A stretch of 64,000 nucleotides of DNA, taken from contig PXRM01000003.1 of NCBI GenBank assembly GCA_003020985.1, positions 1 through 64,000 of the forward strand, written 5' to 3'. Below are positions 16,878 through 25,871 of this stretch, piece by piece (position 1 is the first letter of the stretch; every line of letters starts with the position of its first letter). The DNA is from Halobacteriales archaeon QS_4_70_19 (lineage in GTDB: Archaea > Halobacteriota > Halobacteria > Halobacteriales > Haloarculaceae). The notes below the pieces were generated by a model. That model did no database searches, was not told where the DNA came from, and saw only the letters and a list, made by a program, of their open reading frames with translations. Made by a program: the position numbers and the translations under genes.

Positions 16878-17783
16878 ATGGACATCGTCAGCACCCCGGA
16901 GTCGGCGTTTGACGACGTGCCGGACTACGACTACGAGCCCCGCTACGTGGCGGCAGACGCGCCCGGCGACCCGGAACTGGCGTACGTCGACACGGACCCC
17001 GAGGGCGACAGCGACGAGACGTTCCTCTGTCTCCACGGCGAGCCGACGTGGGGGTACCTCTACCGGAAGATGGTCCCCGCGCTCGCCGAGCGCGGCCGCG
17101 TCGTCGTCCCCGACTTCCTCGGCTTCGGCCGCTCGGACAAGTACACCGGCCGCGACGCCTACACGTTCGACCTGCACTACGACTCGCTGGCCGGCTTCGT
17201 GGAGACGCTGGACCTGACGGGCGTGACGCTGGTCTGCCAGGACTGGGGGAGCATCCTCGGGCTCCCGTACGCCGTCTCGGACGCCCCGGAGCGGTTCGAC
17301 CGCATCGTCGCGATGAACGCGCTGCTGACCGACGGCGAGACGGCGCTCCCGGACACCTGGTACGCCTTCCGCGACATGGTCGTCGACGCCGGCGAACTCG
17401 ACGTGAGCCGGGTCGTCGACGGTGGCTGCGTGACCGACCTCTCCGCCGAGGTGCGGGCCGGGTACGACGCGCCGTTCCCGGACGAGGCGTCGAAGGCCGG
17501 CGCCTACGCCTGGCCGCCGATGGTCCCGCAGGACGCCTCGATGCCGGGTGCCGACCGCCACGCGCAGCTCCGCGAGGACCTCGGCGAGTGGGAGAAGCCG
17601 TTCTTCGCGCTGTTCGCCGACAGCGACCCCATCACGGAGCGGTTCCGCGACCTGTTCCGCGACCTGGTCCCGACGGCGGACGACGAACCGAACGTGTGGG
17701 TCGAGGGGGCCGCGCACTTCATCCAGGAGGACGCCGGCGAGCGCTGTGCCGAGCACATCGTCGACTTCGTGAACCGGCACTGA
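16878..17783 (+). CDS. Haloalkane dehalogenase (HLD-I type alpha/beta hydrolase)
   Basis: The 301-residue protein has the haloalkane dehalogenase layout: oxyanion motif LHGEPTWGYLYRKM, VPDFLGFGRSDKY, and the nucleophile as Asp122 in CQDWGSILG. Asp rather than Ser marks dehalogenases, and the following Trp is a halide-stabilising residue. The acid is Asp250 in LFADSDPIT and the base His280 in GAAHFIQED. The expected reaction is hydrolytic removal of halide from haloalkanes. No catabolic neighbours are present, so the natural substrate is open; a related epoxide hydrolase or luciferase-like role is less likely given the Trp and spacing. Confidence 0.85.
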   Translation: MDIVSTPESAFDDVPDYDYEPRYVAADAPGDPELAYVDTDPEGDSDETFLCLHGEPTWGYLYRKMVPALAERGRVVVPDFLGFGRSDKYTGRDAYTFDLHYDSLAGFVETLDLTGVTLVCQDWGSILGLPYAVSDAPERFDRIVAMNALLTDGETALPDTWYAFRDMVVDAGELDVSRVVDGGCVTDLSAEVRAGYDAPFPDEASKAGAYAWPPMVPQDASMPGADRHAQLREDLGEWEKPFFALFADSDPITERFRDLFRDLVPTADDEPNVWVEGAAHFIQEDAGERCAEHIVDFVNRH

Positions 17784-17850
17784 CCGACGGGCCCCGGCCG
17801 GCACCGTCGCCACGCGTCCCGGGGCGCTGTGGACCGCCGCCACGCGGACG

Positions 17851-17858
17851 TATTTGGG
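17851..17858 (+). promoter_or_regulatory. TATA-like box of the sugar dehydrogenase gene
   Basis: TATTTGGG lies about 27 bases before the ATG at 17881. This supports that start over the earlier in-frame ATG at 17854, which would overlap the box. Confidence 0.5.
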
Positions 17859-17880
17859 CCGCGGGCCCCTCCGTGGCCGC

Positions 17881-19206
17881 ATGGACCACACGAGACGGCG
17901 ACTCCTCCGGCTCGGGGCGACCGGCGCCGCGGCCGGACTCGCCGGCTGCACGCTCCCCGGCGGGGGCGGCGACGGTGACGACGGCACCCCGACTGACGAA
18001 CTCCCCGCGGAGACGGATCTGCCCGACGCGGTCGGCCTCGAACCGCTCGTCGAGGGGCTCCGGGCCCCGCTGGACATCGTCTTCGCTCCGGACGCCGACC
18101 GCGCGTACGTCGCCGAGCAGCAGGGCATCATCCACACCTACGGGGACGGCGTCCTCCGCGACGACCCGTTCCTCGACCTCCGGGACACGGTCACGGCGGG
18201 CGGCGAGAAGGGGCTCCTCGGCGTCGCGCTCCACCCCGACTTCGCCGACGACCGCCGTGCCTTCGTCCGATACAGCGCCCCCAGCCGCGAGGGGACCCCG
18301 TCGGACTACTCGCACACGTTCGTCCTCGCGGAGTTCACGGCGACCGCGGACGGGCGACGCCTCGAACGCGGTAGCGAACGGACGCTGCTGGAGATTCCCG
18401 AGCCACAGAGCAACCACAACGCCGGCGATATCCGCTTCGGCCCGGACGGGTTGCTCTACGTCGGCGTCGGTGACGGCGGCGGCGGCGGCGATCAGGGAAC
18501 GGGCCACGTAGACGACTGGTACGACGCGGTCGCGGGCGGGAACGGGCAGGACGTGACCGAGAACCTCCTCGGGTCGGTCCTCCGTATCGACGTGGACGAC
18601 CGGGAGGGCGGGCGGCCGTACGCCATTCCGGACGACAACCCGCTGGTCGACGGCGACGGACTCGACGAACACTACGCCTGGGGCTTCCGCAACCCGTACC
18701 GGATGGCGTTCGACGACGGCGACCTGTTCGTCGGCGACGTGGGACAGAGCGACTACGAGGAGGTCGACCTCGTCGAGAAGGGTGGCAACTACGGCTGGAA
18801 CGTGAAGGAGGGCCGCCACTGCTACGGCGCGGGCGACTGCTCGGACCGGACGCCGGACGAGGTCCGCGGCGGCGAGCCGCTGGTCGACCCCATCGTCGAG
18901 TACCCCCACTCCGGCGGCGCGGTCAGCGGCATCTCCGTCATCGGCGGACAGGTCTACCGCGGCGATACGGTGCCGGGCCTCGCGGGAGCCTACGTCTTCG
19001 GCGACCTGCAGGTCGAGGGCCACCTGTTCGTGGCGACCCGTCCGGACGCTGGCGGCCGCTGGCCGGCGCGGACGCTCGACCTCGGGGACGACGCCGACCG
19101 ACTCGGCCGGCTCCTCTCGGTCGGCCGCGACGCCGGCGGTGAACTGTACGTCCTCGGTACCGGGGCGAACGACGGCGCGGTCTACCGGCTCGTGGCGGCC
19201 GAGTAG
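17881..19206 (+). CDS. PQQ-dependent sugar dehydrogenase lipoprotein (GDH-B-like)
   Basis: The 441-residue protein starts with a Tat-type lipoprotein signal (TRRRLLRLGATGAAAG, lipobox LAGC). The acidic linker GGGGDGDDGTPTDELP that follows is typical of haloarchaeal lipoproteins. The rest is a six-bladed beta-propeller of the soluble glucose dehydrogenase/aldose sugar dehydrogenase family. Typical stretches are EKGLLGVALHPDF, EPQSNHNAGDIRFGPDGLLY, the glycine-rich loop VGDGGGGGDQGTGH, and YAWGFRNPYRMAFD. It probably oxidises extracellular aldoses with PQQ. No pqq synthesis genes are in the window, so cofactor supply is unknown. Confidence 0.9.
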   Translation: MDHTRRRLLRLGATGAAAGLAGCTLPGGGGDGDDGTPTDELPAETDLPDAVGLEPLVEGLRAPLDIVFAPDADRAYVAEQQGIIHTYGDGVLRDDPFLDLRDTVTAGGEKGLLGVALHPDFADDRRAFVRYSAPSREGTPSDYSHTFVLAEFTATADGRRLERGSERTLLEIPEPQSNHNAGDIRFGPDGLLYVGVGDGGGGGDQGTGHVDDWYDAVAGGNGQDVTENLLGSVLRIDVDDREGGRPYAIPDDNPLVDGDGLDEHYAWGFRNPYRMAFDDGDLFVGDVGQSDYEEVDLVEKGGNYGWNVKEGRHCYGAGDCSDRTPDEVRGGEPLVDPIVEYPHSGGAVSGISVIGGQVYRGDTVPGLAGAYVFGDLQVEGHLFVATRPDAGGRWPARTLDLGDDADRLGRLLSVGRDAGGELYVLGTGANDGAVYRLVAAE

Positions 19207-19346
19207 GCGCTCCGTCCGGTTCTCGGGCGTGCCCCCGCCGGCCACGGGTCCGCACGAGACGTATCACGATCCCGGGAAAACCTTGCGAACGCTTATCACA
19301 CGCCTAGGAGTAGGGGTAGTGATGGACGACCCGTGACGCTCCCGAG

Positions 19347-20624
19347 TTAGTCGGAGTCCGTCCCGCTCGCCGACGGATTCCCGGAGCCTCCCTGATCCTC
19401 GACGCTCGTGCTCGGCCCTCCGTCGTCCCGGTCACCGGCGTCGGGGTCGGCGTCCGCCGTCCCGTTGGCGTCCGGCCCGACGTCGAACTGGTCGCCCGCG
19501 TCCGACCCGGCCTCGGTGTCGATGGCCGGCGTCGCGCGGAGGGGCCGCCCGTGGAGGAGTTCGGGGAGGACGGTGACCACGGCCTGGAACATGAGGATGA
19601 ACAGGATGGGGAGCAGGAAGAACCCGTACCAGCCGAACAGGATGGGGCCGAGGATGTACGCGAACAGGACGAGCATCGTGCTCACCTTCCGGCCCGAGAG
19701 ATACGGCTGGACGAACGTCTGGGGGAGGATGTCGAGGACGAGGAAGTACGCCACCGCGACGAGCGCGACGAACCCGAGCGAGGCCGACCCGCTGCCGGCC
19801 GCCTGGACCCCGAGGTAGACCACGACCGGGACGTAGACCAGCTTCCCGACCACGATGGGGATGAGGCTCGCGACCCCCGTCAGGAAGCCGAGCACCAGCA
19901 CCATCGGCACCTGGAGGTCGCCCGGCGCGAGCGCGTTCGTGAGCCAGTAGGTCGCGGTCGCGACCAGCGCCATCACGCCGGCGAACAGGAGGTTGCCGAA
20001 GAACACCGACTCGAGGTCGCTGTCGACCGCCGACGCGTAGCCGTAGATGGCCGTGTCACGGCCGCCGAACAGCTGGACGAGCACGTCCGAGAGCTCCCCG
20101 TCGTTGGCGAGCAGGAGGTACGTGACGGTCAGCGAGAGGCTGACGAGCAACAGCCCGCCGAACAGGCCCTGGAAGGCCGCGATCGCCGGGTCCGGGTTCA
20201 GGCCGCCGCTCCCACCGAGCAGCGTCGACGGGTCCTGGACGAGTTCCCGGAGCTGGTCGCGCTGGGCCTCCGGGATGCCGTCGATGCCGCCGACCTGCTC
20301 GAGGAGGGTGGCGGTGGCCCCCTCGCTGTAGATCCGCTGTATCTGCAGGACGAGCTGCGCGAGGGCGTAGAGGATGACACCGAGGACGGGGATGAGGACC
20401 GCCAGGACGGTCAACAGGGCGGCCACGCGGTCGGAGTCGATCACCCGGTCGATGCGGTGGCAGATGGGTCGCGTGGCGTAGTAGCCGAACACGCCGAGGA
20501 CGAGCATCCCGACGAACGCGTGCGCGATGAACGCCGCGACGCCGGCCAGGACGAGCAGCAGCAGCCACCAGCCGAGTCGGCCGCGGTCGGGCAGGGACGA
20601 GTCGCCGATGTCTCCGGGCTTCAT
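19347..20624 (-). CDS. AI-2E/PerM family membrane transporter
   Basis: The 425-residue multi-pass protein starts MKPGDIGDSS at 20624, where a hydrophobic N-terminal helix pair follows (WWLLLLVLAGVAAFIAHAFV). About eight TM segments are visible, with the family's long soluble loop at residues about 85-150 (LQIQRIYSEGATAT to RDQLRELVQDP). The C-terminal conserved part ILPQTFVQPYLSGRKVSTM then LFAYILGPILFG follows. The last 60 residues are an acidic Asp/Gly/Ser tail. AI-2E family proteins export small molecules or act as cation antiporters; the substrate here is unknown. Confidence 0.88.
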   Translation of the reverse strand: MKPGDIGDSSLPDRGRLGWWLLLLVLAGVAAFIAHAFVGMLVLGVFGYYATRPICHRIDRVIDSDRVAALLTVLAVLIPVLGVILYALAQLVLQIQRIYSEGATATLLEQVGGIDGIPEAQRDQLRELVQDPSTLLGGSGGLNPDPAIAAFQGLFGGLLLVSLSLTVTYLLLANDGELSDVLVQLFGGRDTAIYGYASAVDSDLESVFFGNLLFAGVMALVATATYWLTNALAPGDLQVPMVLVLGFLTGVASLIPIVVGKLVYVPVVVYLGVQAAGSGSASLGFVALVAVAYFLVLDILPQTFVQPYLSGRKVSTMLVLFAYILGPILFGWYGFFLLPILFILMFQAVVTVLPELLHGRPLRATPAIDTEAGSDAGDQFDVGPDANGTADADPDAGDRDDGGPSTSVEDQGGSGNPSASGTDSD

Positions 20625-20837
20625 GACGAGTAGGCGTCGACGGACCACGGCCGGCCGGTCGACGTGCTATCAGTACACTCAGGCCCCGACGTGCAGGAGT
20701 CCGCTGCAGGCAAGGGAAAGCCGCCTGTGGTCGAGCGAAACCGTTCGAGCGTCCCGGGGGGCCGGCCGACGGGGACCGATCCCTCGGGAGAGGCCGTGGC
20801 ATGTTTTAACACGGGTCGTGCGGAACGATGGGGTGAG

Positions 20838-22007
20838 ATGGGGGGTGAATCAGGAGAGGGCCGGCACGGGGCGGGCACGGACGGCGGGGATGGGGGGAGA
20901 GGACACGGCAGCGCCACCGTCGAGACCCGACTGGCCGACGTGTACCAGGGTCGGACCACGCTGCACTGGCGGTACCTGCTCGTCGGACTCGCCGTTCTGG
21001 GGGCGTGGTGGCTCCTGTTCGGCCCGTTCAGCGCCTTCCTCGCCGCGGTGGGACTGGTCGCGCTGGCGATGGGCCTCGGCCCCACGCGGACGGCGCTGGC
21101 GGCCCGCCGGTGGCCGACCACCGAGGCCGTCGTGCTCGAGTCGACCGTGTTCACGCTGCGCGAACTGCGCGACAGCTTCGGCGACCTGGCCACGACCTCC
21201 TCGACGTCCGGCGGCTGCGTCCCGTTCGTCCGCTACGAGTACAGCGTCGACGGGGAGACACACGTCAACGTGCGCGTGTCCCCGTTCGACGGGCCCATCC
21301 GCCGCCGTCGCTACGCCGAGCGGATCGCCGAGGCGTACCCGGAGCGCACGCACGTGACGATACCCTACGACCCGTCGGACCCGTCGCGGTCGTTCCTCCG
21401 GACGTGGACCTGGTCGACGCGACTGCTCTTCTTCCTCGTCGGCTCGGTCGTCTTCCTCGTCCCCGCCGTCCTGCTCGCGGCGAACGTCAGCATCGACGTG
21501 CCCGTCGACGTCCCGCCGGTCGCCCTCGTGGTCGCCTTCGGGGGTCTGTTCGTGCTGTTCGGCCTCTACACCGTCGTGAACGCCCTCCGGACCTACCGCT
21601 GGCCGACGACGACCGGCGTCGTCCGGGGGCAGGACGTCTCAACGAGCAGCTCCTCGCAGGGCGGCTCGACCACCCATCACCCGAAGCTCCGGTACGAGTA
21701 CGAGGTCGAGGGTGACACGTACGTGAGTTCCCGCATCGCCGTCGGCAGCGGGCCCTCCTTCGGTTCGCGCTCGGGGGCCCGCGAGTGGCTCGAGGACTAC
21801 CCCGAGGGGAGCGAGGTGACGGTCCGCTACAATCCCCGCCGCCCGGACCGGTCGGTGCTCGAACCGGGAGGCATCCTCGGGGGGCTGTTCCTGCTCCTCG
21901 TCGCGGGCGGGATGCTGGCGCTCCTCCTAGTGCTGGCGACGGGCAACGAACAGCTCCTCGTCCGGCTCCTGAAGCGATTGCCGCTGGAACGGCTCCCGGT
22001 CGGCTGA
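20838..22007 (+). CDS. Membrane protein with two DUF3592 domains
   Basis: The 389-residue protein starts at 20838 (MGGESGEG); the frame is open earlier but without protein-like sequence. It has two similar halves. Each has a pair of TM helices (about residues 42-75 and 195-250), then a beta-rich domain starting RRWPTTEAVVLES and YRWPTTTGVVRGQ. In both halves a YEYSVDG/YEYEVEG and VTIPYDPSDP/VTVRYNPRRP motif follows, which is diagnostic of DUF3592. A last TM helix lies at about residues 352-372. The function is unknown. The internal duplication is clear from the paired motifs. Confidence 0.85.
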   Translation: MGGESGEGRHGAGTDGGDGGRGHGSATVETRLADVYQGRTTLHWRYLLVGLAVLGAWWLLFGPFSAFLAAVGLVALAMGLGPTRTALAARRWPTTEAVVLESTVFTLRELRDSFGDLATTSSTSGGCVPFVRYEYSVDGETHVNVRVSPFDGPIRRRRYAERIAEAYPERTHVTIPYDPSDPSRSFLRTWTWSTRLLFFLVGSVVFLVPAVLLAANVSIDVPVDVPPVALVVAFGGLFVLFGLYTVVNALRTYRWPTTTGVVRGQDVSTSSSSQGGSTTHHPKLRYEYEVEGDTYVSSRIAVGSGPSFGSRSGAREWLEDYPEGSEVTVRYNPRRPDRSVLEPGGILGGLFLLLVAGGMLALLLVLATGNEQLLVRLLKRLPLERLPVG

Positions 22008-22011
22008 CGGC

Positions 22012-23166
22012 TCAGTACGACGCGATGCCGTCGGCGATCCGGTCCAGCCCGGTCCGGAGCCGCTCGGTGGAGGCGGCGAAGGAGAGCCGGAGCCGTCCCT
22101 CACCAGCGGTCCCGAAGCCGCTGCCCGGGGCGAGCACGACGCCGTGCTCCCGGAGGAGGTACTTCGCGAACGGCAGGGAAGCGGCGTCGACATCGGGGTC
22201 GAGGAAGGCGTAGAAGGCTCCCTCCGGCCGCGGCGCCGAGAGCCCGTCGATGTCGGCGATGCGGTCGACGACGAGGTCGCGCCGGCGCTCGAACGCGTCG
22301 TACATCGCCTCGAACGGCTCCTGCGGGCCGGTGAGCGCCTCGATGGCGGCCGCCTGGGCGACGCTGGACGGGCAGGCTGTCGTCGACTCGCGGACCTTCG
22401 TCACCTCGTCGATGACCGTCCGGTCGCCGGCGAGCCAGCCGAGCCGCCAGCCCGTCATCGCGTACGTCTTCGAGCAGGAGCCCACCGTGAGGACGTGCGG
22501 CGGGTGGCCGGTCAGCGCCGCGACACCCCGCGGGTCGCGGTCGTATGTCAGCCCGGCGTACACCTCGTCGGCGATGACGTAGGCGCCACAGTCCGCGGCG
22601 GCCTCCACGACCGCCCGGATGGCGTCCGGGTCGTACACCCGACCCGTCGGATTGGAGGGCGTCGTGAGGACGACCGCCGCCGTCTCGGGGCCCATCCGCT
22701 CGGTCAACCGGTCCGGGTCGAGCGCGAACCCCGTCGCCGCCGGCATCGGCACCTCCACGGGCTCTCCTTCGGCCAGGAACGCCTGCGTCTCGTAGTTGGG
22801 CCACGCCGGTCCCGGGTAGAGCAGTTCCTCGCCCGGGCCGACGACGGCCATCGTCGCCAGGTGGAGCGCCTCCATCCCGCCGACCGTGACGACGATCTCG
22901 TCGAGCGCGTGCTCCACCTCGTAGTCGGCGGCCATCGCGTCACGGATGGCCCGCCGGCACGCCGGCGTCCCCGCGTTCGGCGTGTAGTGGGTCGCCCCGT
23001 TCCGGGCCGCCGCTGCAGCCGCGTCGATGACGTGGTCGGGCGTGTCGAAGTCCGGCTCCCCGACCTCCAGGCGGACGAGGTCACGGTCGGCCGCCTCCGC
23101 GAGGTCGTACATCACGCGGATGCGCGAGCGCTCGGCCCGCCGGACCCGGCCGGTCGGCTGGTGCAT
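22012..23166 (-). CDS. Class I/II PLP-dependent aminotransferase
   Basis: The 384-residue fold-I aminotransferase of the AspC/AlaT type contains GEPDFDTPDHV (substrate carboxylate region), LLYPGPAWPNYET, TPSNPTGRVYD and DEVYAGLTYD. The PLP Lys is in SCSKTYAMTGWRLGW, and the C-terminal Arg region is GEGRLRLSFAAS. It starts at the ATG at 23166. A DapC or ArgD-like role is possible in principle, since DapC is not otherwise seen here, but the gene is far from the lysine operon and such specificity cannot be read from sequence. It ends four bases after the convergent DUF3592 gene. Confidence 0.9.
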   Translation of the reverse strand: MHQPTGRVRRAERSRIRVMYDLAEAADRDLVRLEVGEPDFDTPDHVIDAAAAAARNGATHYTPNAGTPACRRAIRDAMAADYEVEHALDEIVVTVGGMEALHLATMAVVGPGEELLYPGPAWPNYETQAFLAEGEPVEVPMPAATGFALDPDRLTERMGPETAAVVLTTPSNPTGRVYDPDAIRAVVEAAADCGAYVIADEVYAGLTYDRDPRGVAALTGHPPHVLTVGSCSKTYAMTGWRLGWLAGDRTVIDEVTKVRESTTACPSSVAQAAAIEALTGPQEPFEAMYDAFERRRDLVVDRIADIDGLSAPRPEGAFYAFLDPDVDAASLPFAKYLLREHGVVLAPGSGFGTAGEGRLRLSFAASTERLRTGLDRIADGIASY

Positions 23167-23242
23167 GCCGGTCGGTGGGACGGCGCGACCTAAACTGTCC
23201 GGTCCCCGTCCCGGTGTCCGGTCTCGGTCCCCCCAGTGGCTC

Positions 23243-24082
23243 TCAGACGACGCCGAAGTACAGCAGCGCGACGCCGAGGCCGGCGAACATCAGCCCGGCC
23301 CCCGAGAGGAGTATGCCCTTCGCGAGGAACCGGAGGACGGTGCGTCTCTCCGCCGCGTCGGAGACGGTGAACGCGGCGGCGTCCTCGCCGGCACTGAGGT
23401 AGGTCGCGGCGCCGCCGGGCCCGCCGGTCCCGCTCGCCCCGTCGCACTTCCACCCGGAGACGTAGACCGACTCGCCCGGTTCGAGACGCCACTCGGTCTC
23501 GATCCGGCCGCCCGTACTGGCGACGATGTCGCGGTCGAACGTCAGGGCCGCCCCGTCCGGGTCGACGGTGACGCTCCCCGAGTCGTCGGTCACGGTGAAG
23601 GGGACGGCTCGTTCCGCCGTCTCGATGACCCGCCACTCGCTGTCGTCGTCGCTCGCGCGTCGCCGCCGCTCTTTCGCCTCGCACCGGTAGCCGAGACACT
23701 CCGTCCCGCTGTAGGAAGCCTCGATGGTCCCGGTCTGAGTCATCGGCTCGGCGTGCCCTTCGACCTCCACCGTGCCGGTCTTGAGGTGGACCTCCCCGAC
23801 CCGGACCGGGTCGTGCTGTGCCAGCGTGACGGCCCGGCCGAGCGCCGGCGCCCCACGGGTAGCGACGGTCTCGACACCGATCACCGCGAAGACGATCCCC
23901 ATCGCAAGATAGAGTGCCTGGTGGCCGCCGAGGCCGGTCGTGGCCGCGAGCCGCCTGATGATCGGTTCGAGGTCGATGCCGAACCCCTCGGCCAGGACGA
24001 GCACCCCGAACACGATGGCGGCGCTCCCCACGACGAGGACCTTGACGAGACGACGCCCCCACGTCCCCATCCGGACCCGCAT
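23243..24082 (-). CDS. GIDE-like (E3 ligase-type domain) membrane protein
   Basis: The 279-residue protein has two N-terminal TM helices (about residues 14-32 and 48-68) and a C-terminal helix pair (about residues 250-279). The beta-rich domain between them resembles the GIDE domain found in MULAN-type ubiquitin ligases. Motifs include VHLKTGTVEVEGHAEPM, GTECLGYRCEAKERRRR, RAVPFTVTDDSGSVTVDPD and WRLEPGESVYVSGW. There is no RING domain, so ligase activity is not implied. A membrane-surface or regulatory role is a guess. An alternative start at the Met four codons in is possible. Confidence 0.72.
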   Translation of the reverse strand: MRVRMGTWGRRLVKVLVVGSAAIVFGVLVLAEGFGIDLEPIIRRLAATTGLGGHQALYLAMGIVFAVIGVETVATRGAPALGRAVTLAQHDPVRVGEVHLKTGTVEVEGHAEPMTQTGTIEASYSGTECLGYRCEAKERRRRASDDDSEWRVIETAERAVPFTVTDDSGSVTVDPDGAALTFDRDIVASTGGRIETEWRLEPGESVYVSGWKCDGASGTGGPGGAATYLSAGEDAAAFTVSDAAERRTVLRFLAKGILLSGAGLMFAGLGVALLYFGVV

Positions 24083-24211
24083 GCCGGACGACGGTCGCTC
24101 ACTGACAACAATCTTACCCCGCTCCGGGCCGAGGAGCCCGCTCCGAACGACGGGTGCCGGAGCGAGCCAACGGCTCGAAACAAGTGGGAAATATCCTCGA
24201 TTGAGAAATTA

Positions 24212-24284
24212 TAGTCCCGGGAGGATTCGAACCTCCGTCGTAGCCCCCAGAAGGCTACATGATTGGCCACTACACCACAGGACT
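24212..24284 (-). tRNA. tRNA-Gln (anticodon CUG)
   Basis: The reverse complement folds into a full cloverleaf. The acceptor is AGTCCTG paired with CGGGACT, the T arm is GGAGG-TTCGAAT-CCTCC, and the anticodon stem is TAGCC/GGCTA with loop TTCTGGG giving CTG. The discriminator is A, and CCA is not encoded. Length is 73 and no intron is present. Confidence 0.95.
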
Positions 24285-24381
24285 TTGCAGATATCCATAC
24301 ATCGCGGAGCAATATGAGTGTTGCGGATTGCCCGGACACGGGCCGGAGCCGGGGCGTGACGGGCCGGGCCGTCGGCCGGTA

Positions 24382-24987
24382 CTACTCCGTCCGCGCGAAC
24401 GCGAGCTGACCGGAGATGCTCTCGACGTAGATGTCGACCACGTCGCCCTCCTGCGTGCCGGGGACGAAGACGGTGTAGCCGCCGCGCTTGGCGACGCCGT
24501 CGCCCTTGCGGCCGGTGTCGGTGATCTCGACGGTGTACCGGCCGCCCTTCTCGACGGTGTCGGCCTGCTGCTGGGTGCTGGAGCGGCGCTTCGAGACCGG
24601 GCGGAAGGCACCACAGGCGTCACAGCGGAGCATCTGGGTGCCGTCCTCGTTCACGATGCGGGTGTCCGGCAGGCCACACTCCGAACAGCGGACGTACTCC
24701 TCGACGTAGTCGGTGATGGCGGCGTCGAAGTCCTTCCCGTCGAAGCGGCCGTTGTAGCGGCCGACGCCCTCGGTGAGCTGGCCGGCCGTCGCGAGCGCCC
24801 GCTGGACGAAGGAGTGGACGTGCTCCGTCTCGCGGCCGAGCGCGTCGGCGACGTCGGAGAGGTTGGTGAAGCGGGTGAACGCGCCGTCGGCCTGCCCTTC
24901 GGGGTCCGGGACGGAGAGGCGGGAGCTCTCCGCGCTCCGCTCGGGGAGCGCGTCGAGCGCCCTGGTGAGTGAGGTGTCGTAGTCCAT
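24382..24987 (-). CDS. Translation initiation factor aIF2 beta with TRAM domain
   Basis: The protein has 201 residues. Residues about 1-75 form the aIF2-beta core (MDYDTSLTRALDALP, RFTNLSDVADALGRETEHV). Residues about 75-135 hold the zinc ribbon (VRCSECGLPDTRI then MLRCDACGAFRPV; four Cys). Residues about 150-200 form an added TRAM domain (KGGRYTVEITDTGRKGDGVA, VFVPGTQEGDVVDIYVE), which binds RNA in other proteins. The factor is part of the trimeric aIF2 that brings initiator tRNA to the ribosome. The ATG at 24987 is supported by a TATA box 26 bases upstream. The TRAM fusion is a recurrent haloarchaeal arrangement. Confidence 0.92.
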   Translation of the reverse strand: MDYDTSLTRALDALPERSAESSRLSVPDPEGQADGAFTRFTNLSDVADALGRETEHVHSFVQRALATAGQLTEGVGRYNGRFDGKDFDAAITDYVEEYVRCSECGLPDTRIVNEDGTQMLRCDACGAFRPVSKRRSSTQQQADTVEKGGRYTVEITDTGRKGDGVAKRGGYTVFVPGTQEGDVVDIYVESISGQLAFARTE

Positions 24988-25010
24988 AGGAGAGGGAGCC
25001 GGCCGCAACG

Positions 25011-25016
25011 TATACG
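25011..25016 (-). promoter_or_regulatory. TATA-like box of the aIF2 beta gene
   Basis: GTATAC-type sequence on the minus strand, about 26 bases before the start codon, fits a leaderless mRNA. Confidence 0.5.
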
Positions 25017-25135
25017 CGTTCCGTGTCACGGATCCGCCCGGGCCGACGCTGCGCCGTTCCGGGCCGCGGCGACCCGTCCGGCGGCAGCCGACCCGCGGTG
25101 AGAACGATTTTGCGCGTCGCCCGCGACCCGCCGGT

Positions 25136-25513
25136 ATGACCGAGGATCAGTCGGCCGACCGTGCCGACGCTCCGACCGACCGCGAGGTGGCCTGCTTCGA
25201 GGCGGGCGTGAAGTTCGGCTCGCTCTACCACCAGTTCGCCGGGACGCCGCTGTCGTCCGACAGCGCGGACGCGCTCGCCCGGGCGATGGAGGAAAGCATC
25301 GAGAACCAGCCCCACTGCGAGGAGGTCGTGGTGGAGCCCCGCGAGGACGCGCTGGCGGCCGCGCTCGCCGAGGGAACGGCCGACTACACGGAGTGGACCG
25401 GCCGGTTCGCGGAGGTGCGCATGCGCATCGAGTACGAGGGGGTCACGGTCCACACGGGGATGGCGATGGCGGACGGCTACCCGCTGATGAAGGTCGAGTC
25501 CATCGAGGAGTGA
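25136..25513 (+). CDS. mptD: Archaeal dihydroneopterin aldolase (MptD family)
   Basis: The 125-residue protein matches archaeal MptD (DUF372), which cleaves dihydroneopterin to 6-hydroxymethyl-dihydropterin for folate or pterin cofactors. The family pattern is clear: ACFEAGVKFGSLYHQFAGTP, then ESIENQPHCEEV, and the C-terminal YPLMKVESIE. The first 18 residues are an acidic leader. It is divergent from the aIF2 beta gene (148 bases between starts). In-frame coding-like sequence continues after its stop (see the remnant). Confidence 0.85.
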   Translation: MTEDQSADRADAPTDREVACFEAGVKFGSLYHQFAGTPLSSDSADALARAMEESIENQPHCEEVVVEPREDALAAALAEGTADYTEWTGRFAEVRMRIEYEGVTVHTGMAMADGYPLMKVESIEE

Positions 25514-25666
25514 GCGGCCGTCGGCGGCCTCCAGTCCCGGGACGAGAAGAGGGCGTTCGAGTCGCTGCAGCGGCCGTCCGACCCCGACGCCCCCCGGTTC
25601 ATCGACTACACGGAGCACGCCGACCAGTACGGGAGCGTCCGAAACCCGCACGAGGCCGACCACTGA
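25514..25666 (+). pseudogene. Coding-like remnant in frame behind mptD
   Basis: After the mptD TGA the same frame reads on for 50 codons with haloarchaeal codon use (ESLQRPSDPDAPRFIDYTEH, then ADQYGSVRNPHEADH) to a TGA at 25664. No ATG, GTG or TTG start is present in this piece. It is either the tail of a decayed gene or a former extension of mptD cut by a nonsense change. I do not recognise the family. Confidence 0.35.
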
Positions 25667-25837
25667 GGCCCGGGACCCTCCGGGCACGAGAGATCGGATG
25701 ATCGTACGATGCCCGACGTACGAGACGAAACTCGGAAAAAGTCGTAAACGAGGGCGTCAGACGACGTATATCGGACATCTAGAAGATATCGGGGTGTGGC
25801 GTGCTCGCACGCCTGACGGGGGCCGCGTCACGAAAGT

Positions 25838-25845
25838 GTTTAGTA
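25838..25845 (+). promoter_or_regulatory. TATA-like box before the argG leader
   Basis: GTTTAGTA, preceded by a CGAAAG stretch that could serve as BRE. It predicts a transcript start at about 25867-25870, essentially at the ATG of the small Arg-rich ORF. Confidence 0.5.
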
Positions 25846-25871
25846 GAGTCCTCCACGCAGTGACATCCACG

